Below, piece after piece: positions 50,194 through 57,477 of a DNA stretch of 64,000 nucleotides. Where the stretch lies: positions 1 to 64,000 of the forward strand of contig UQYT01000009.1 in the NCBI GenBank assembly GCA_900545405.1, read 5' to 3'. The notes under the pieces were generated by a model. That model saw only the letters and a program-made list of their open reading frames with translations, had not been told where the DNA came from and searched no databases. The DNA comes from an uncultured Eubacteriales bacterium. GTDB taxonomy: Bacteria > Bacillota > Clostridia > Oscillospirales > Oscillospiraceae. A program made the position numbers and the translations under genes. The stretch's first letter is position 1; the number at the start of each line of letters is the position of its first letter.

Positions 50194-50807
50194 CAGATAA
50201 ATACGACGGCAGCACCGGCTGCCTTGAGGGCGCGCCGGCCTTCTGCGGCGTGCTCACCACGGGCGCGGAGCTGCATCGGGAGGCGGAGGCATGCCGCCGC
50301 TGCGCCGCCCTGGCCTTCGGCAGGGCCCCGCGCGCCGGGGACGTGCCCGCCTTCGGCCTGGAGCACCTCCGGGACTGCGACACCGCCGCGGCGGCGGAGC
50401 GCGGCCTCGCCTGCGTGCTCATGAGCGGCGGACACAGCGCCGCCGAGGGCATGACGGCCTACACCGAGCCCTGTTTCCTGCCCAAGGACCACCCCCTCGC
50501 CTCCGGCGGGCGCCGACTGCTGGTGTACAACGGGGACAGCTGGCGCGAGGTGGAAGCACCCTCCGAGGAGAGCCTCACCGGCGGCGCCGGGCCGGAGGGG
50601 GAGGCGGAGTGCGACAACTCCATCGACGTCCACCCCTACTACATCCGCTTTTCCGGCGACTCCGGCGGCTGGCTGGACATCGTGACCCGGGAGCGCATGG
50701 GCGAGGGCATCGTGACTATGCCCGTCTCGGTAAAGGCCATGCACAACTGGGCGAGCCACGCCGTGAAGTTCGACCCCGAGGTGTTTTTCGCAAGACTGAT
50801 AAAATAA
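50190..50807 (+). CDS. Homoserine-dehydrogenase-like protein without NAD domain
   Basis: A 205-residue protein. Residues about 25-110 align with the catalytic-domain end of homoserine dehydrogenase: AALAFGRAPRAGDVPAFGLEHL corresponds to the LAF...DV..EGI region and FLPKDHPLA to the family's V/IPKDHPLA. A region near 150-190 starting HPYYIRF may be a worn ACT domain. The NAD-binding Rossmann half is absent and the lysine before LAF is lost, so dehydrogenase activity is unlikely. Overlaps the LysR gene by 4 nt. A regulatory or ligand-binding role is plausible. Confidence 0.6.
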   Translation: MTDKYDGSTGCLEGAPAFCGVLTTGAELHREAEACRRCAALAFGRAPRAGDVPAFGLEHLRDCDTAAAAERGLACVLMSGGHSAAEGMTAYTEPCFLPKDHPLASGGRRLLVYNGDSWREVEAPSEESLTGGAGPEGEAECDNSIDVHPYYIRFSGDSGGWLDIVTRERMGEGIVTMPVSVKAMHNWASHAVKFDPEVFFARLIK

Positions 50808-50813
50808 AAAGAG

Positions 50814-50842
50814 CCCGGCCCGCATCTGCGGGCCGGGTTTTT
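50814..50842. terminator. Bidirectional terminator at 50814
   Basis: A GC-rich stem CCCGGCCCG with CGGGCCGGG (50814-50822 with 50829-50837), then T5. A-rich sequence lies on the other side. It separates convergent genes. Confidence 0.9.
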
Positions 50843-51603
50843 CATTTGAGCTTGCCGTAGGTCTCGTCGCCCACGGGCTCGAGCCACTCGTTGGAGGCGG
50901 AGACGCCGGGGACCTCCACGGCGAGGTGGGAGAACCAGCTGTCGCTCGCCGCGCCGTGCCAGTGCTTGACGCCCGCGGGGATGTTCACCACGTCGCCGGG
51001 GTGCAGCTCGCGCGCGGGCTCACCCCAGGTCTGATACCAGCCGCGGCCGTTGAGGCAGATGAGTATCTGCCCGCCGCCGCTCTCGGCGTGGTGGACGTGC
51101 CAGTTGTTGCGGCAGCCGGGCTCAAAGGTGACGTTGTAGATGCCCACCTGGCTGGTCGAGACCGGCGCAAGGTAGCTCCGGCCGATGAAATACTGCGCAT
51201 AGGCGTCGTTCGGCGCGCCGATGGGGAAGAGCATGCCGCGCGCGTGCGCGGCCATCGCGTCCTCGCCGGGCCCGGCCTCCGCCCAGACCTCCTTGGCCAT
51301 GCGGAAGGCCGCCCAGGCCTTGGGCCAGCCCGCGTAAAAGGCCGCATGCGTGAGTATCTCGGCTATCTCCGTGCGGGTGATGCCGTTCTTTTTCGCGCTC
51401 TCGAGGTGGTAGCGGAAGGAGGAGTCCACCAGCCCCTGCGCCATCAGCGCCGTGACCGTCACGAGGGAGCGGTCGCGCAGCGAGAGCTTGTCCTCCCGGC
51501 TCCAGACCTCGCCGAAGAGCACGTCGTCGTTGAGCTCGGCGAATTTCGGCGCGAAATCCCCGAGGGAATCCCGGCCCGCCGTCTGTTTTACTGCCATTTT
51601 CAA
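50842..51603 (-). CDS. Carboxymuconolactone decarboxylase-like/cupin fusion
   Basis: A 253-residue protein with two domains. Residues about 15-110 form an AhpD/CMD-like helical domain (SLVTVTALMAQGLVDSSFRYHLESAKKNGITRTEIAEIL in outline) lacking the AhpD CxxC pair. Residues about 150-235 form a cupin with WHVHHAE (metal His) and HPGDVVNIPAGVKHWHG. The reaction is unknown; such fusions are common beside flavodoxin and LysR genes and may detoxify quinone- or lactone-type compounds. Same transcript as the flavodoxin upstream. Confidence 0.85.
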   Translation of the reverse strand: MKMAVKQTAGRDSLGDFAPKFAELNDDVLFGEVWSREDKLSLRDRSLVTVTALMAQGLVDSSFRYHLESAKKNGITRTEIAEILTHAAFYAGWPKAWAAFRMAKEVWAEAGPGEDAMAAHARGMLFPIGAPNDAYAQYFIGRSYLAPVSTSQVGIYNVTFEPGCRNNWHVHHAESGGGQILICLNGRGWYQTWGEPARELHPGDVVNIPAGVKHWHGAASDSWFSHLAVEVPGVSASNEWLEPVGDETYGKLK

Positions 51604-51613
51604 AGCCTCCCTT

Positions 51614-52156
51614 TCATTTCACGCTCTCGCCGAGCCGCCGGGCCTCGTCCAGCGCGGGACTGCCCGCGGCGCGCTCGGCGTCGTTGAAGCCCCCGGCGAA
51701 GGCCGTCCCGGCCAGATGCGCGCGCTCAAAGCACTCTATCCAGCCCTCGAGCCCCGCCTTTGCGCGGGAGAAGACCACCTCGCCCTCCTCGGCAGCAGCG
51801 GCGAAGAGGTAGATGTCCGCAAAGGCGTAGTCGGAGTCGAAAAGCGAGTTCGAGCGGTCCAGCAGCGTCTTGAGCTGGCCGGAGAGCTCGTAGTAATAGA
51901 TGGGCGTCGCAAAAGCGATGACGTCCGCGTCGTGCATCGCGGCGGTTATCTCGGGCGCGTCGTCGGCGATGACGCAGCGGCCGGTCTTGAGACAGGCGAA
52001 GCAGCCGCGGCAGAAGGCGATGTCCTTCCCGCGCAGGCTTATCTTCCGCACGTCGTGCCCGGCAGAGCGAGCGCCCTCGGCAAAGGCGTCGGCCAGGGCC
52101 TCGGAATTGCTGCCCTCGCGCTGGCTCGCGGAGATGATGAGGATGTTTTTGCCCAT
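51614..52156 (-). CDS. Flavodoxin-family NAD(P)H-dependent reductase
   Basis: A 180-residue FMN-reductase-type flavodoxin: ILIISASQREGSNSEALADAF (FMN phosphate loop), CRGCFACLKTGRCVIADD (Cys-rich loop common in iron-sulfur flavoproteins) and ATPIYYYELSGQLKTLLDR. Four Cys lie near residues 48-61. It precedes the cupin fusion by 10 nt. The divergent LysR gene and a LysR box upstream suggest induction by a small molecule, perhaps a quinone. Confidence 0.88.
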   Translation of the reverse strand: MGKNILIISASQREGSNSEALADAFAEGARSAGHDVRKISLRGKDIAFCRGCFACLKTGRCVIADDAPEITAAMHDADVIAFATPIYYYELSGQLKTLLDRSNSLFDSDYAFADIYLFAAAAEEGEVVFSRAKAGLEGWIECFERAHLAGTAFAGGFNDAERAAGSPALDEARRLGESVK

Positions 52157-52186
52157 AAATGCGCTCCTTTCGGTACTTTTGCTATA

Positions 52187-52255
52187 AGTATAGGTCCGGC
52201 GCGGGAAAATAGCAAATGCTTATTAAGAATGGCTGAGCATAGTTGAAACCTATGC
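52187..52255 (-). promoter_or_regulatory. Flavodoxin promoter with LysR box
   Basis: Minus-strand TTGCTA (52210-52215) and TATACT (52187-52192), 17 bp apart. Upstream is GCATAG-N7-CTATGC (52237-52255), a T-N11-A LysR box. It is centred about 65 bp before the expected start, the standard LysR binding position. It also sits just before the divergent LysR gene. Confidence 0.75.
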
Positions 52256-52289
52256 CTCGGCCTGATAAACTGGGCGTGGAGGCGATGAC

Positions 52290-53186
52290 ATGGAGCTGAG
52301 GGTACTGCAATATTTTCTGGCGGTGGCGCGGGAGCAGAGCATATCCGCGGCGGCGGAGTCGCTGCACCTCTCGCAACCGACGCTCTCGACACAGCTGAAG
52401 GCGCTGGAGGAGGAGCTGGGCAAGCGGCTGCTTATCCGCGGCACGCGCGGCTCCCGGCGCGTGACGCTGACGGAGGAGGGCATGATACTGCGCAAGCGCG
52501 CCGAGGAGATACTCGAGCTGGTGCGCAAGGCGGAGAGCGAGGTCTCGCTCTCGGACGGGGCCGTTGCGGGCGAGGTGCACATAGGCGCGGGGGAGACGCA
52601 GTCGCTGCGCCTGCTGGCGAAGGCGGCCCGGGCGCTGCAGGAGCGCTGCCCGGACGTGCACTACAACATCTCCAGCGGAAACGCGGCCTATGTGACGGAG
52701 CAGCTCGACCGCGGGCTCATAGACTTCGGCCTCATCTTCGGCCCCGTGGACTCGGCAAAGTACGAGGCGCTGACGCTGCCTGAGCGGGACGTCTGGGGCG
52801 TGCTCATGCGCCGGGACCAGCCGCTGGCGGCAAAGGAGAGCGTGAGCCCGGAGGACCTCTGGGACAAGCCGCTCATCATCTCGGCGCAGAAGGACGGCAG
52901 CTGGCCGGTGTTCGCCTGGCTGCGGCGGGACGTGAGCCGGCTGAACGTCGTCGCGACCTACAACCTGGTGTTCAACGCCTCGCTGCTCACGAGCGAGGGC
53001 CTGGGCTATACGCTCTGCTTCGACCGCCTGGTGAGCGCGGACGAGGGGAGCGGGCTGTGTTTCCGGCCGTTTTCACCGCGGCTGGAGGCGGAGGCGGCGC
53101 TGATCTGGAGAAAGTACCAGCTCATGTCCCGTCCGGCGGCTCGTTTTCTCGAGGAGCTGCGCCGCGTGCTGGAGCGGGGGAATTGA
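52290..53186 (+). CDS. LysR family transcriptional regulator
   Basis: A 298-residue regulator with the winged helix near residues 1-60 (LRVLQYFLAVAREQSISAAAESLHLSQPTLSTQLKALEEELG in outline) and a standard effector domain. It is transcribed away from the flavodoxin-cupin pair and shares their upstream region, which holds a LysR box, so it very likely controls them and itself. GTGGAGGCGATGAC lies before the start. Confidence 0.93.
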   Translation: MELRVLQYFLAVAREQSISAAAESLHLSQPTLSTQLKALEEELGKRLLIRGTRGSRRVTLTEEGMILRKRAEEILELVRKAESEVSLSDGAVAGEVHIGAGETQSLRLLAKAARALQERCPDVHYNISSGNAAYVTEQLDRGLIDFGLIFGPVDSAKYEALTLPERDVWGVLMRRDQPLAAKESVSPEDLWDKPLIISAQKDGSWPVFAWLRRDVSRLNVVATYNLVFNASLLTSEGLGYTLCFDRLVSADEGSGLCFRPFSPRLEAEAALIWRKYQLMSRPAARFLEELRRVLERGN

Positions 53187-53194
53187 GCCAGGCT

Positions 53195-53249
53195 GTGACA
53201 AACCTGCACGGGTGCGGCATAATATACTTCCGGGGACCAACCCCGGAAG
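53195..53249 (+). promoter_or_regulatory. Promoter and leader hairpin of the VWA gene
   Basis: GTGACA (53195-53200) and CATAAT (53218-53223), 17 bp apart. Right after, a perfect 9-bp stem (53227-53235 with 53241-53249) has a 5-nt loop, and its 3' arm runs into the GGAGG ribosome site. This structure could limit translation or stabilise the mRNA. Confidence 0.65.
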
Positions 53250-53262
53250 GAGGCAGCACCAG

Positions 53263-54594
53263 ATGGGTGTGACCAATTCCAACAAAGTTGCTGACACCGC
53301 GGCGATATGCTGCGGCGACCAGTTCAAGATGACCCTCGCCCTGACCGCGGCGCCGGATATCGTGACCAACCCGACGGACATCGTGCTCGCGCTCGACTGC
53401 TCCGGCAGCATGAGCGGCGCGCCGCTCGCGGACATGAAGCTCGGGGCGAAGACGTTTATTGACATCATTTCCGAATCCACCGGCGGCTCCGGCTCGGGCG
53501 AGATAGGCTCGGGCAGCCGCATAGGCATAGTCAGTTTCGAGGCCACGGCGACGGTCGTGTCCCCGCTGGAGACCTCGGTCGCCGACCTCAAGAGCGCGAT
53601 AAACGGCCTCACGGCCGGCGGCGGCACGAACCACGGCGACGCCTTTGCCAAGGCGCAGGGGCTCTTCGAGAACACCTCGTCCAACGCGCGCGTCATCGTC
53701 ATGTTCACGGACGGCGTGACGACCTCGGGCCCCGCGCCCGGGCCGATAGCCGCCGCCGCGCGCGCCGCGGGCACCATCATCTACTGCATAGGGCTCATCG
53801 GCTCGGACGGCCTGGACATCGCGGCGCTCAACAATTGGGCGACGGACCCGGACGCCACGCACGTGGCGGTGACGCCGGACGCGGCCGACCTCGAGGAGCT
53901 TTTTGCGGAGCTCGCGGCCAACATCTCCAAGGCGGGCGCGACGGACATCGTCATCAAGGAAAAGCTGACCGACGACTTTGAGATAGTGGACGTGGACCCG
54001 CCCGCCAAGGGCACGGCGATAATCACCGGCACGCGCAGCCTGCGCTGGAGCATAGACTCCCTCGGCACCACCGCCAGCGAGAGCGCGGTGCTGAACTTCA
54101 CCGTGCGCCACGTGGGCGACACGACGGGCGACCTGCACGTGAACGAGTCGATAGAGTACACGGACAAGGAACAGAACGCCGTCAAGTTCCCGGACCCGAC
54201 GGTGTACGTGGACTGCGGCGAGGTCATAGAGCCTGAGCCATGCACGGAGCCGCGCGAGCTCGTTGCGGAGGGCTGCACCGAGGCCGTGACCTTCGACGCC
54301 GGCGAGCTGTCCCTCGCGGCGCAGGGGCGCATCGTGGAGCTGAGCCTTACGATGGTGAACGTCTGCCCGCGCCGGCGCGTGGCGCTCGCCGTGCTGCTGA
54401 CGGACGGCGAGGAGGACGGCTACCGTGCGCTCAAGACCTTTGCCATCCCGGCCCACTGCGGCCCGGACTGCCGCGACGTGCGCATAGAGGGCATCCGCTT
54501 CGTGGTGCCGGACTCGTCCGGCCACTGCGCCGGGCGCCGCCTGTACGCGCAGACGATGGCCAACTATATGGACACGGATTTCGACTGCGAATGA
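53263..54594 (+). CDS. VWA-domain protein, cytoplasmic
   Basis: A 443-residue protein with no signal peptide. Residues about 30-230 form a von Willebrand A domain with an intact metal-ion site: DCSGSMS, a Thr in GGGTNHGDAF, and FTDGVTT. A beta-sandwich region follows (about 235-330), then a Cys-rich C-terminal domain beginning CTEPRELVAEGCTEAV, of unknown family. Start at 53263 after GGAGG. VWA proteins bind partners by metal-dependent contacts. Lack of export signals and its single-gene transcript leave its partner unknown. Confidence 0.82.
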   Translation: MGVTNSNKVADTAAICCGDQFKMTLALTAAPDIVTNPTDIVLALDCSGSMSGAPLADMKLGAKTFIDIISESTGGSGSGEIGSGSRIGIVSFEATATVVSPLETSVADLKSAINGLTAGGGTNHGDAFAKAQGLFENTSSNARVIVMFTDGVTTSGPAPGPIAAAARAAGTIIYCIGLIGSDGLDIAALNNWATDPDATHVAVTPDAADLEELFAELAANISKAGATDIVIKEKLTDDFEIVDVDPPAKGTAIITGTRSLRWSIDSLGTTASESAVLNFTVRHVGDTTGDLHVNESIEYTDKEQNAVKFPDPTVYVDCGEVIEPEPCTEPRELVAEGCTEAVTFDAGELSLAAQGRIVELSLTMVNVCPRRRVALAVLLTDGEEDGYRALKTFAIPAHCGPDCRDVRIEGIRFVVPDSSGHCAGRRLYAQTMANYMDTDFDCE

Positions 54595-54601
54595 GAACAA
54601 A

Positions 54602-54636
54602 AGGGCGGGACCCCATCGGGGCCCCGCCCTCTTTTT
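54602..54636. terminator. Terminator between VWA and MATE genes
   Basis: A long stem with one mismatch (54602-54614 with 54618-54630), a 3-nt loop and T5; the A-rich other side lets it serve both convergent genes. Confidence 0.9.
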
Positions 54637-56012
54637 CAGCCGTCCCTGTGATGTGCGGGGGCGGCGGGGAAGGTGAGTATCTTCCTTATGAATATGGCGT
54701 ACACCGCGACGCTCGCTATGGGGCCTATAATGTCGGAGACGGGCTCCGCCCAGAAGGCGGCGCGGGCGCCGAAGGCCGCGGGCAGCGCAAAGAGGGCGGC
54801 GAAGTAGACGATTTTCCGGAAGGCAGAGAGCGGCAGCGCCAGCTTGACCTGGGCCATGCCGGTGAAGCCGTCCACTATGGCGTACTGCACGCCGAGGGGG
54901 ATGACGGCGAGGGTGCAGACCCGGATGGCCGAGAGCGCCTCGGCGGCGAGGTCGGCCTCATCGGTGAAGAGGCGCACAAAGAGCCCGCCCGCGAGCCGCG
55001 CGAGGGCGAACATTATGGCCGTGTAGCCCACGCACAGGAGCGTTATGTGCTTTTGCGCCTCGAGTATGCGGTCGCGCCGGTGCGCGCCGAAGTTGAAGGC
55101 GAGGATGGTCTGCGTCCCTCCTGAGATGCCGCCGAGCGGCATGGTCACGACCAGCATGAAGCTCTGCGCGATGGTGGCGCAGGTTATGAGCCTGTCGCCG
55201 AGTTCCGGCCCGCCGTAGCTCTGCAGCACGGCGTTCATGGAGATTATCATGATGCTGTCCACAAAGATGATGAGGAAGGGCGAGATGCCGGTGACGAGTA
55301 TGCGCCCCACGAGCCGGAGGCTGTAACGCCCGAAGCCTATGCGCACCGGCACGGTCCGACCGAAGAGGACGCAGAGGACATAGACGCAGCTTGCGAGCTG
55401 GGAGAGCACCGTGGCGACGGCCGCGCCCGCGACGCCCATGTCGAAGACGAAGATGAAGAGCGGGTCGAGTACGATGTTGAGCGCCGCGCCGAGCACGACG
55501 GAGAACATGCCCTTCTTCGCAAAGCCCTGGCTGATGATGAACTGGTTCATGCCGAGGGAGAGCAGGTTGAAGGCCGTCCCGCAGAGGTAGATGGAGAAAT
55601 ACTCCTCCGCGTAGGGGTAGGTCGTCTCGCTCGCGCCGAAGAACATGAGCATGGGCCGCTGGAGCGGGAACACCGCGGCGGTGAGCACGACGGCACAGAC
55701 GCAGAGGATGAGGAAGCTGTTGGAGAGGATGCGCCGCGCCTCGTCCTCCCGGCCCGCGCCCATGTTGATGCTCATGAGCGGCGCGCCGCCGACGCCGACG
55801 AGAAAGGCGAAGGCCCCGAGCATGGTCACGACCGGCCCGCAGACGCCGACGCCCGCCAGCGCCGTCTCGCCCGTGACGGGGATGTTGCTTATGTATATCC
55901 TGTCCACGATGGAGTAGAGCACGCTGACAAACTGCGCCAGCATGCTGGGGAACGCGATGCGCCACACCAGAGGCCGTATCGGGTCCCGGCCAAGGTCGTT
56001 CTGCTTTCTCAA
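54636..56012 (-). CDS. MATE family efflux transporter
   Basis: A 458-residue MATE antiporter with 12 helices in two halves, of the DinF/NorM-like bacterial type. The first half begins PLVWRIAFPSMLAQFVSVLYSIVDRIYISNI in outline, and the second repeats the helical pattern from about residue 235. Such proteins expel cationic drugs with a Na or H gradient; the Na-type V-ATPase nearby would fit sodium. Single gene with its own promoter. Confidence 0.93.
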   Translation of the reverse strand: MRKQNDLGRDPIRPLVWRIAFPSMLAQFVSVLYSIVDRIYISNIPVTGETALAGVGVCGPVVTMLGAFAFLVGVGGAPLMSINMGAGREDEARRILSNSFLILCVCAVVLTAAVFPLQRPMLMFFGASETTYPYAEEYFSIYLCGTAFNLLSLGMNQFIISQGFAKKGMFSVVLGAALNIVLDPLFIFVFDMGVAGAAVATVLSQLASCVYVLCVLFGRTVPVRIGFGRYSLRLVGRILVTGISPFLIIFVDSIMIISMNAVLQSYGGPELGDRLITCATIAQSFMLVVTMPLGGISGGTQTILAFNFGAHRRDRILEAQKHITLLCVGYTAIMFALARLAGGLFVRLFTDEADLAAEALSAIRVCTLAVIPLGVQYAIVDGFTGMAQVKLALPLSAFRKIVYFAALFALPAAFGARAAFWAEPVSDIIGPIASVAVYAIFIRKILTFPAAPAHHRDG

Positions 56013-56045
56013 GGCTCAGCCCTCCCGGAGAATTCTGCAAGGCAC

Positions 56046-56073
56046 ATTATAATATAACTTTCCGCCTTTTCAA
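56046..56073 (-). promoter_or_regulatory. Promoter of the MATE gene
   Basis: Minus-strand TTGAAA (56068-56073) and TATAAT (56046-56051), 16-bp spacing. Confidence 0.75.
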
Positions 56074-56081
56074 GAGCCATG

Positions 56082-56117
56082 TAAAAAATAAGCGGGGACC
56101 GCAAAGGCGGCCCCCGC
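56082..56117 (-). terminator. Terminator of the DUF4430-ECF operon
   Basis: A GC stem with one mismatch (56092-56102 with 56107-56117), a 4-nt loop, and on the minus strand a TTATTTTTTA tract. Confidence 0.85.
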
Positions 56118-56122
56118 AGTGT

Positions 56123-56692
56123 TCATTTGTCCCCCTCGGCGGCGGCTATGCCGAACTTCGCGTTCAGGCGCCGCAGCAGCTCCGAAAGCGGCAGTATCAG
56201 CACCCCGGCGGCCAGATTTCCCAGGGCGTGCACCACGTCCCAGGGCAGGCCGGCGACTATCCAGGCCAGCATTCCCTCCAAACTCAGCCCATAGATAAGC
56301 GCCTGCGCCGGGGCGTAGAGCGTACCGAAGGCCAGCCCGTGCAGCGCGCATACGAGCGGATACACCACGGCCGCGCACTTCTTCGGCATGTTCCGGGGCA
56401 GCAGCATCGTCACGCCCCAGAGCACCGTCCAGATGTACAGATACGGCAGCCACCAGGAGGCAAAGCCAGCGTAGACGCCGTTGAGCAGGACATAGACATA
56501 GATGGGGTAGAGCGCCCGGCGGCGGTAGACCACGGTGAGCAGCATGGTGAACATGCCCAGCAGGTGCACGTTCGGCACGGCCTCCATCAATATCTTGGAG
56601 GTCAGCATCAGGACGCCGAACATGGCGTACACCGCCATCTCCCGGACGCTTATGGCGTGTCTACGCTTTTTTTCAGGCAGCGGTGCAGACAA
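56123..56692 (-). CDS. ECF transporter S component, probably corrinoid-specific
   Basis: A 189-residue membrane protein with six hydrophobic segments and an overall S-component layout (VREMAVYAMFGVLMLTSKILMEAVPNVHLLG at the N-terminus in outline; an Asn-Leu-Ala-Ala-Gly stretch near the end). S components capture a vitamin and dock on a shared energising module (EcfA, EcfA', EcfT), which is not in the window. The start may be a TTG at 56692, overlapping the DUF4430 stop by 20 nt. The cobalamin riboswitch upstream points to vitamin B12 or a precursor. Confidence 0.8.
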   Translation of the reverse strand: MSAPLPEKKRRHAISVREMAVYAMFGVLMLTSKILMEAVPNVHLLGMFTMLLTVVYRRRALYPIYVYVLLNGVYAGFASWWLPYLYIWTVLWGVTMLLPRNMPKKCAAVVYPLVCALHGLAFGTLYAPAQALIYGLSLEGMLAWIVAGLPWDVVHALGNLAAGVLILPLSELLRRLNAKFGIAAAEGDK

Positions 56693-57098
56693 GCTCGTAC
56701 TGCTCGCCGTCGGCGATCTCGGTGGTGTCCACGCCGGTCATCAGATACTCGCCGGACTTGTAGAAGGCCCAGTAGAGGCCGTCGGCGTCGTAGTCGGCGG
56801 TCATGCCGTCCACGGTCTTGACGTAGAGGCCGTAGTCGCTCTCGTCGCCGGCGATGAGGCCGTTCTCCTCCAGCGCCTGCCTGAGCGTGGTGCCGTCGGT
56901 GTGGATGGTGAAGGTCACGGTCTTGTCCTCGGCGGTGACCTCGACGGTTATGGTGGTCGCGCCCTCGCCGAGCTCGGTGTCCTCGGTGTAGGTGGCGTTG
57001 GCCCAGAGGCCCTCGGCCTTGGCGCCGCAGGCGGCGAGGCTGAGCATGAGCGCGAGCACGAGCGCCAGCGCGGCGGATCTCTTGATGGTTCTGGTCAT
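56673..57098 (-). CDS. DUF4430 lipoprotein, transcobalamin-like
   Basis: A 141-residue lipoprotein: signal KRSAALALVLALMLSLAACG with lipobox LAAC. The rest is one DUF4430 domain (about 40-140; TTLRQALEENGLIAG, YGLYVKTVDGMTADY, YWAFYKSGEYLMTGVD), a fold related to the C-terminal domain of transcobalamin. Start at 57098, after AGAGGT. Under a cobalamin riboswitch and before an S component, it is a good candidate for the extracellular corrinoid-binding part of the system. Confidence 0.88.
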   Translation of the reverse strand: MTRTIKRSAALALVLALMLSLAACGAKAEGLWANATYTEDTELGEGATTITVEVTAEDKTVTFTIHTDGTTLRQALEENGLIAGDESDYGLYVKTVDGMTADYDADGLYWAFYKSGEYLMTGVDTTEIADGEQYELVCTAA

Positions 57099-57130
57099 TT
57101 TCACATACCTCTTTTCTGAAATGTGCCTCT

Positions 57131-57169
57131 CAAAAAAGCAAAACGCCCCACCCCCGAAGGAGCGGAGCG
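57131..57169 (-). terminator. Riboswitch expression-platform terminator
   Basis: On the minus strand an 11-bp stem with a TTCG loop (57144-57154 with 57159-57169, several G-T pairs) precedes TTTTGCTTTTTT. It lies between the cobalamin aptamer and the DUF4430 start, so ligand binding probably acts through termination. Confidence 0.85.
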
Positions 57170-57236
57170 CGACAATACGGCGCGCCGCCCGATGCCGCGG
57201 CGCGCTGCTGCCCCTGTCCCCCCTTGCCCGGGAACG

Positions 57237-57363
57237 GTCTGCATCACACAAAGCGTCGGGCATTCCGGCTCGCGCCCGCGGGCGCACACGGCAATGGCTG
57301 TTGCGGCGGATTTGCACCGCCTTCCCCCGACTCCTCCCGCCGGGTCCTGCCCGGCGCTCAGAC
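57237..57363 (-). promoter_or_regulatory. Cobalamin riboswitch
   Basis: On the minus strand the P1 stem pairs GTCTG (57359-57363) with CAGAC (57237-57241). The conserved core GGGGGAAGGCGG, GCAAATCCG (57307-57315) and GCAACAGCC are present. A B12-box-like GCCGGAATGCCCGACGC lies at 57253-57269. A GAAA-like hairpin precedes the aptamer at 57363-57378. It controls the DUF4430 and ECF genes. Confidence 0.88.
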
Positions 57364-57447
57364 GTGCCGAAAGGCACGGGATCGCGTTTATTTCAAGTGC
57401 GGCTATACTTTACAGCATTTCCGCCGCCGCGTCAAGCCATATGAAAA

Positions 57448-57475
57448 GCCCGCCCCAAACGGGGCGGGCCGTGCT
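57448..57475 (-). terminator. Terminator of the E2-like gene
   Basis: A perfect 9-bp stem GCCCGCCCC/GGGGCGGGC (57448-57456 with 57461-57469) with an AAAC loop; on the minus strand TTTTC follows. It ends transcription from the gene at 57478. Confidence 0.85.
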
Positions 57476-57477
57476 TT

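Noticed and set aside
57101..57377. Upstream extension of the DUF4430 frame and a small ORF in the same place
   Set aside because: The sequence is the cobalamin aptamer and its terminator; a lipoprotein signal with ribosome site begins at 57098.
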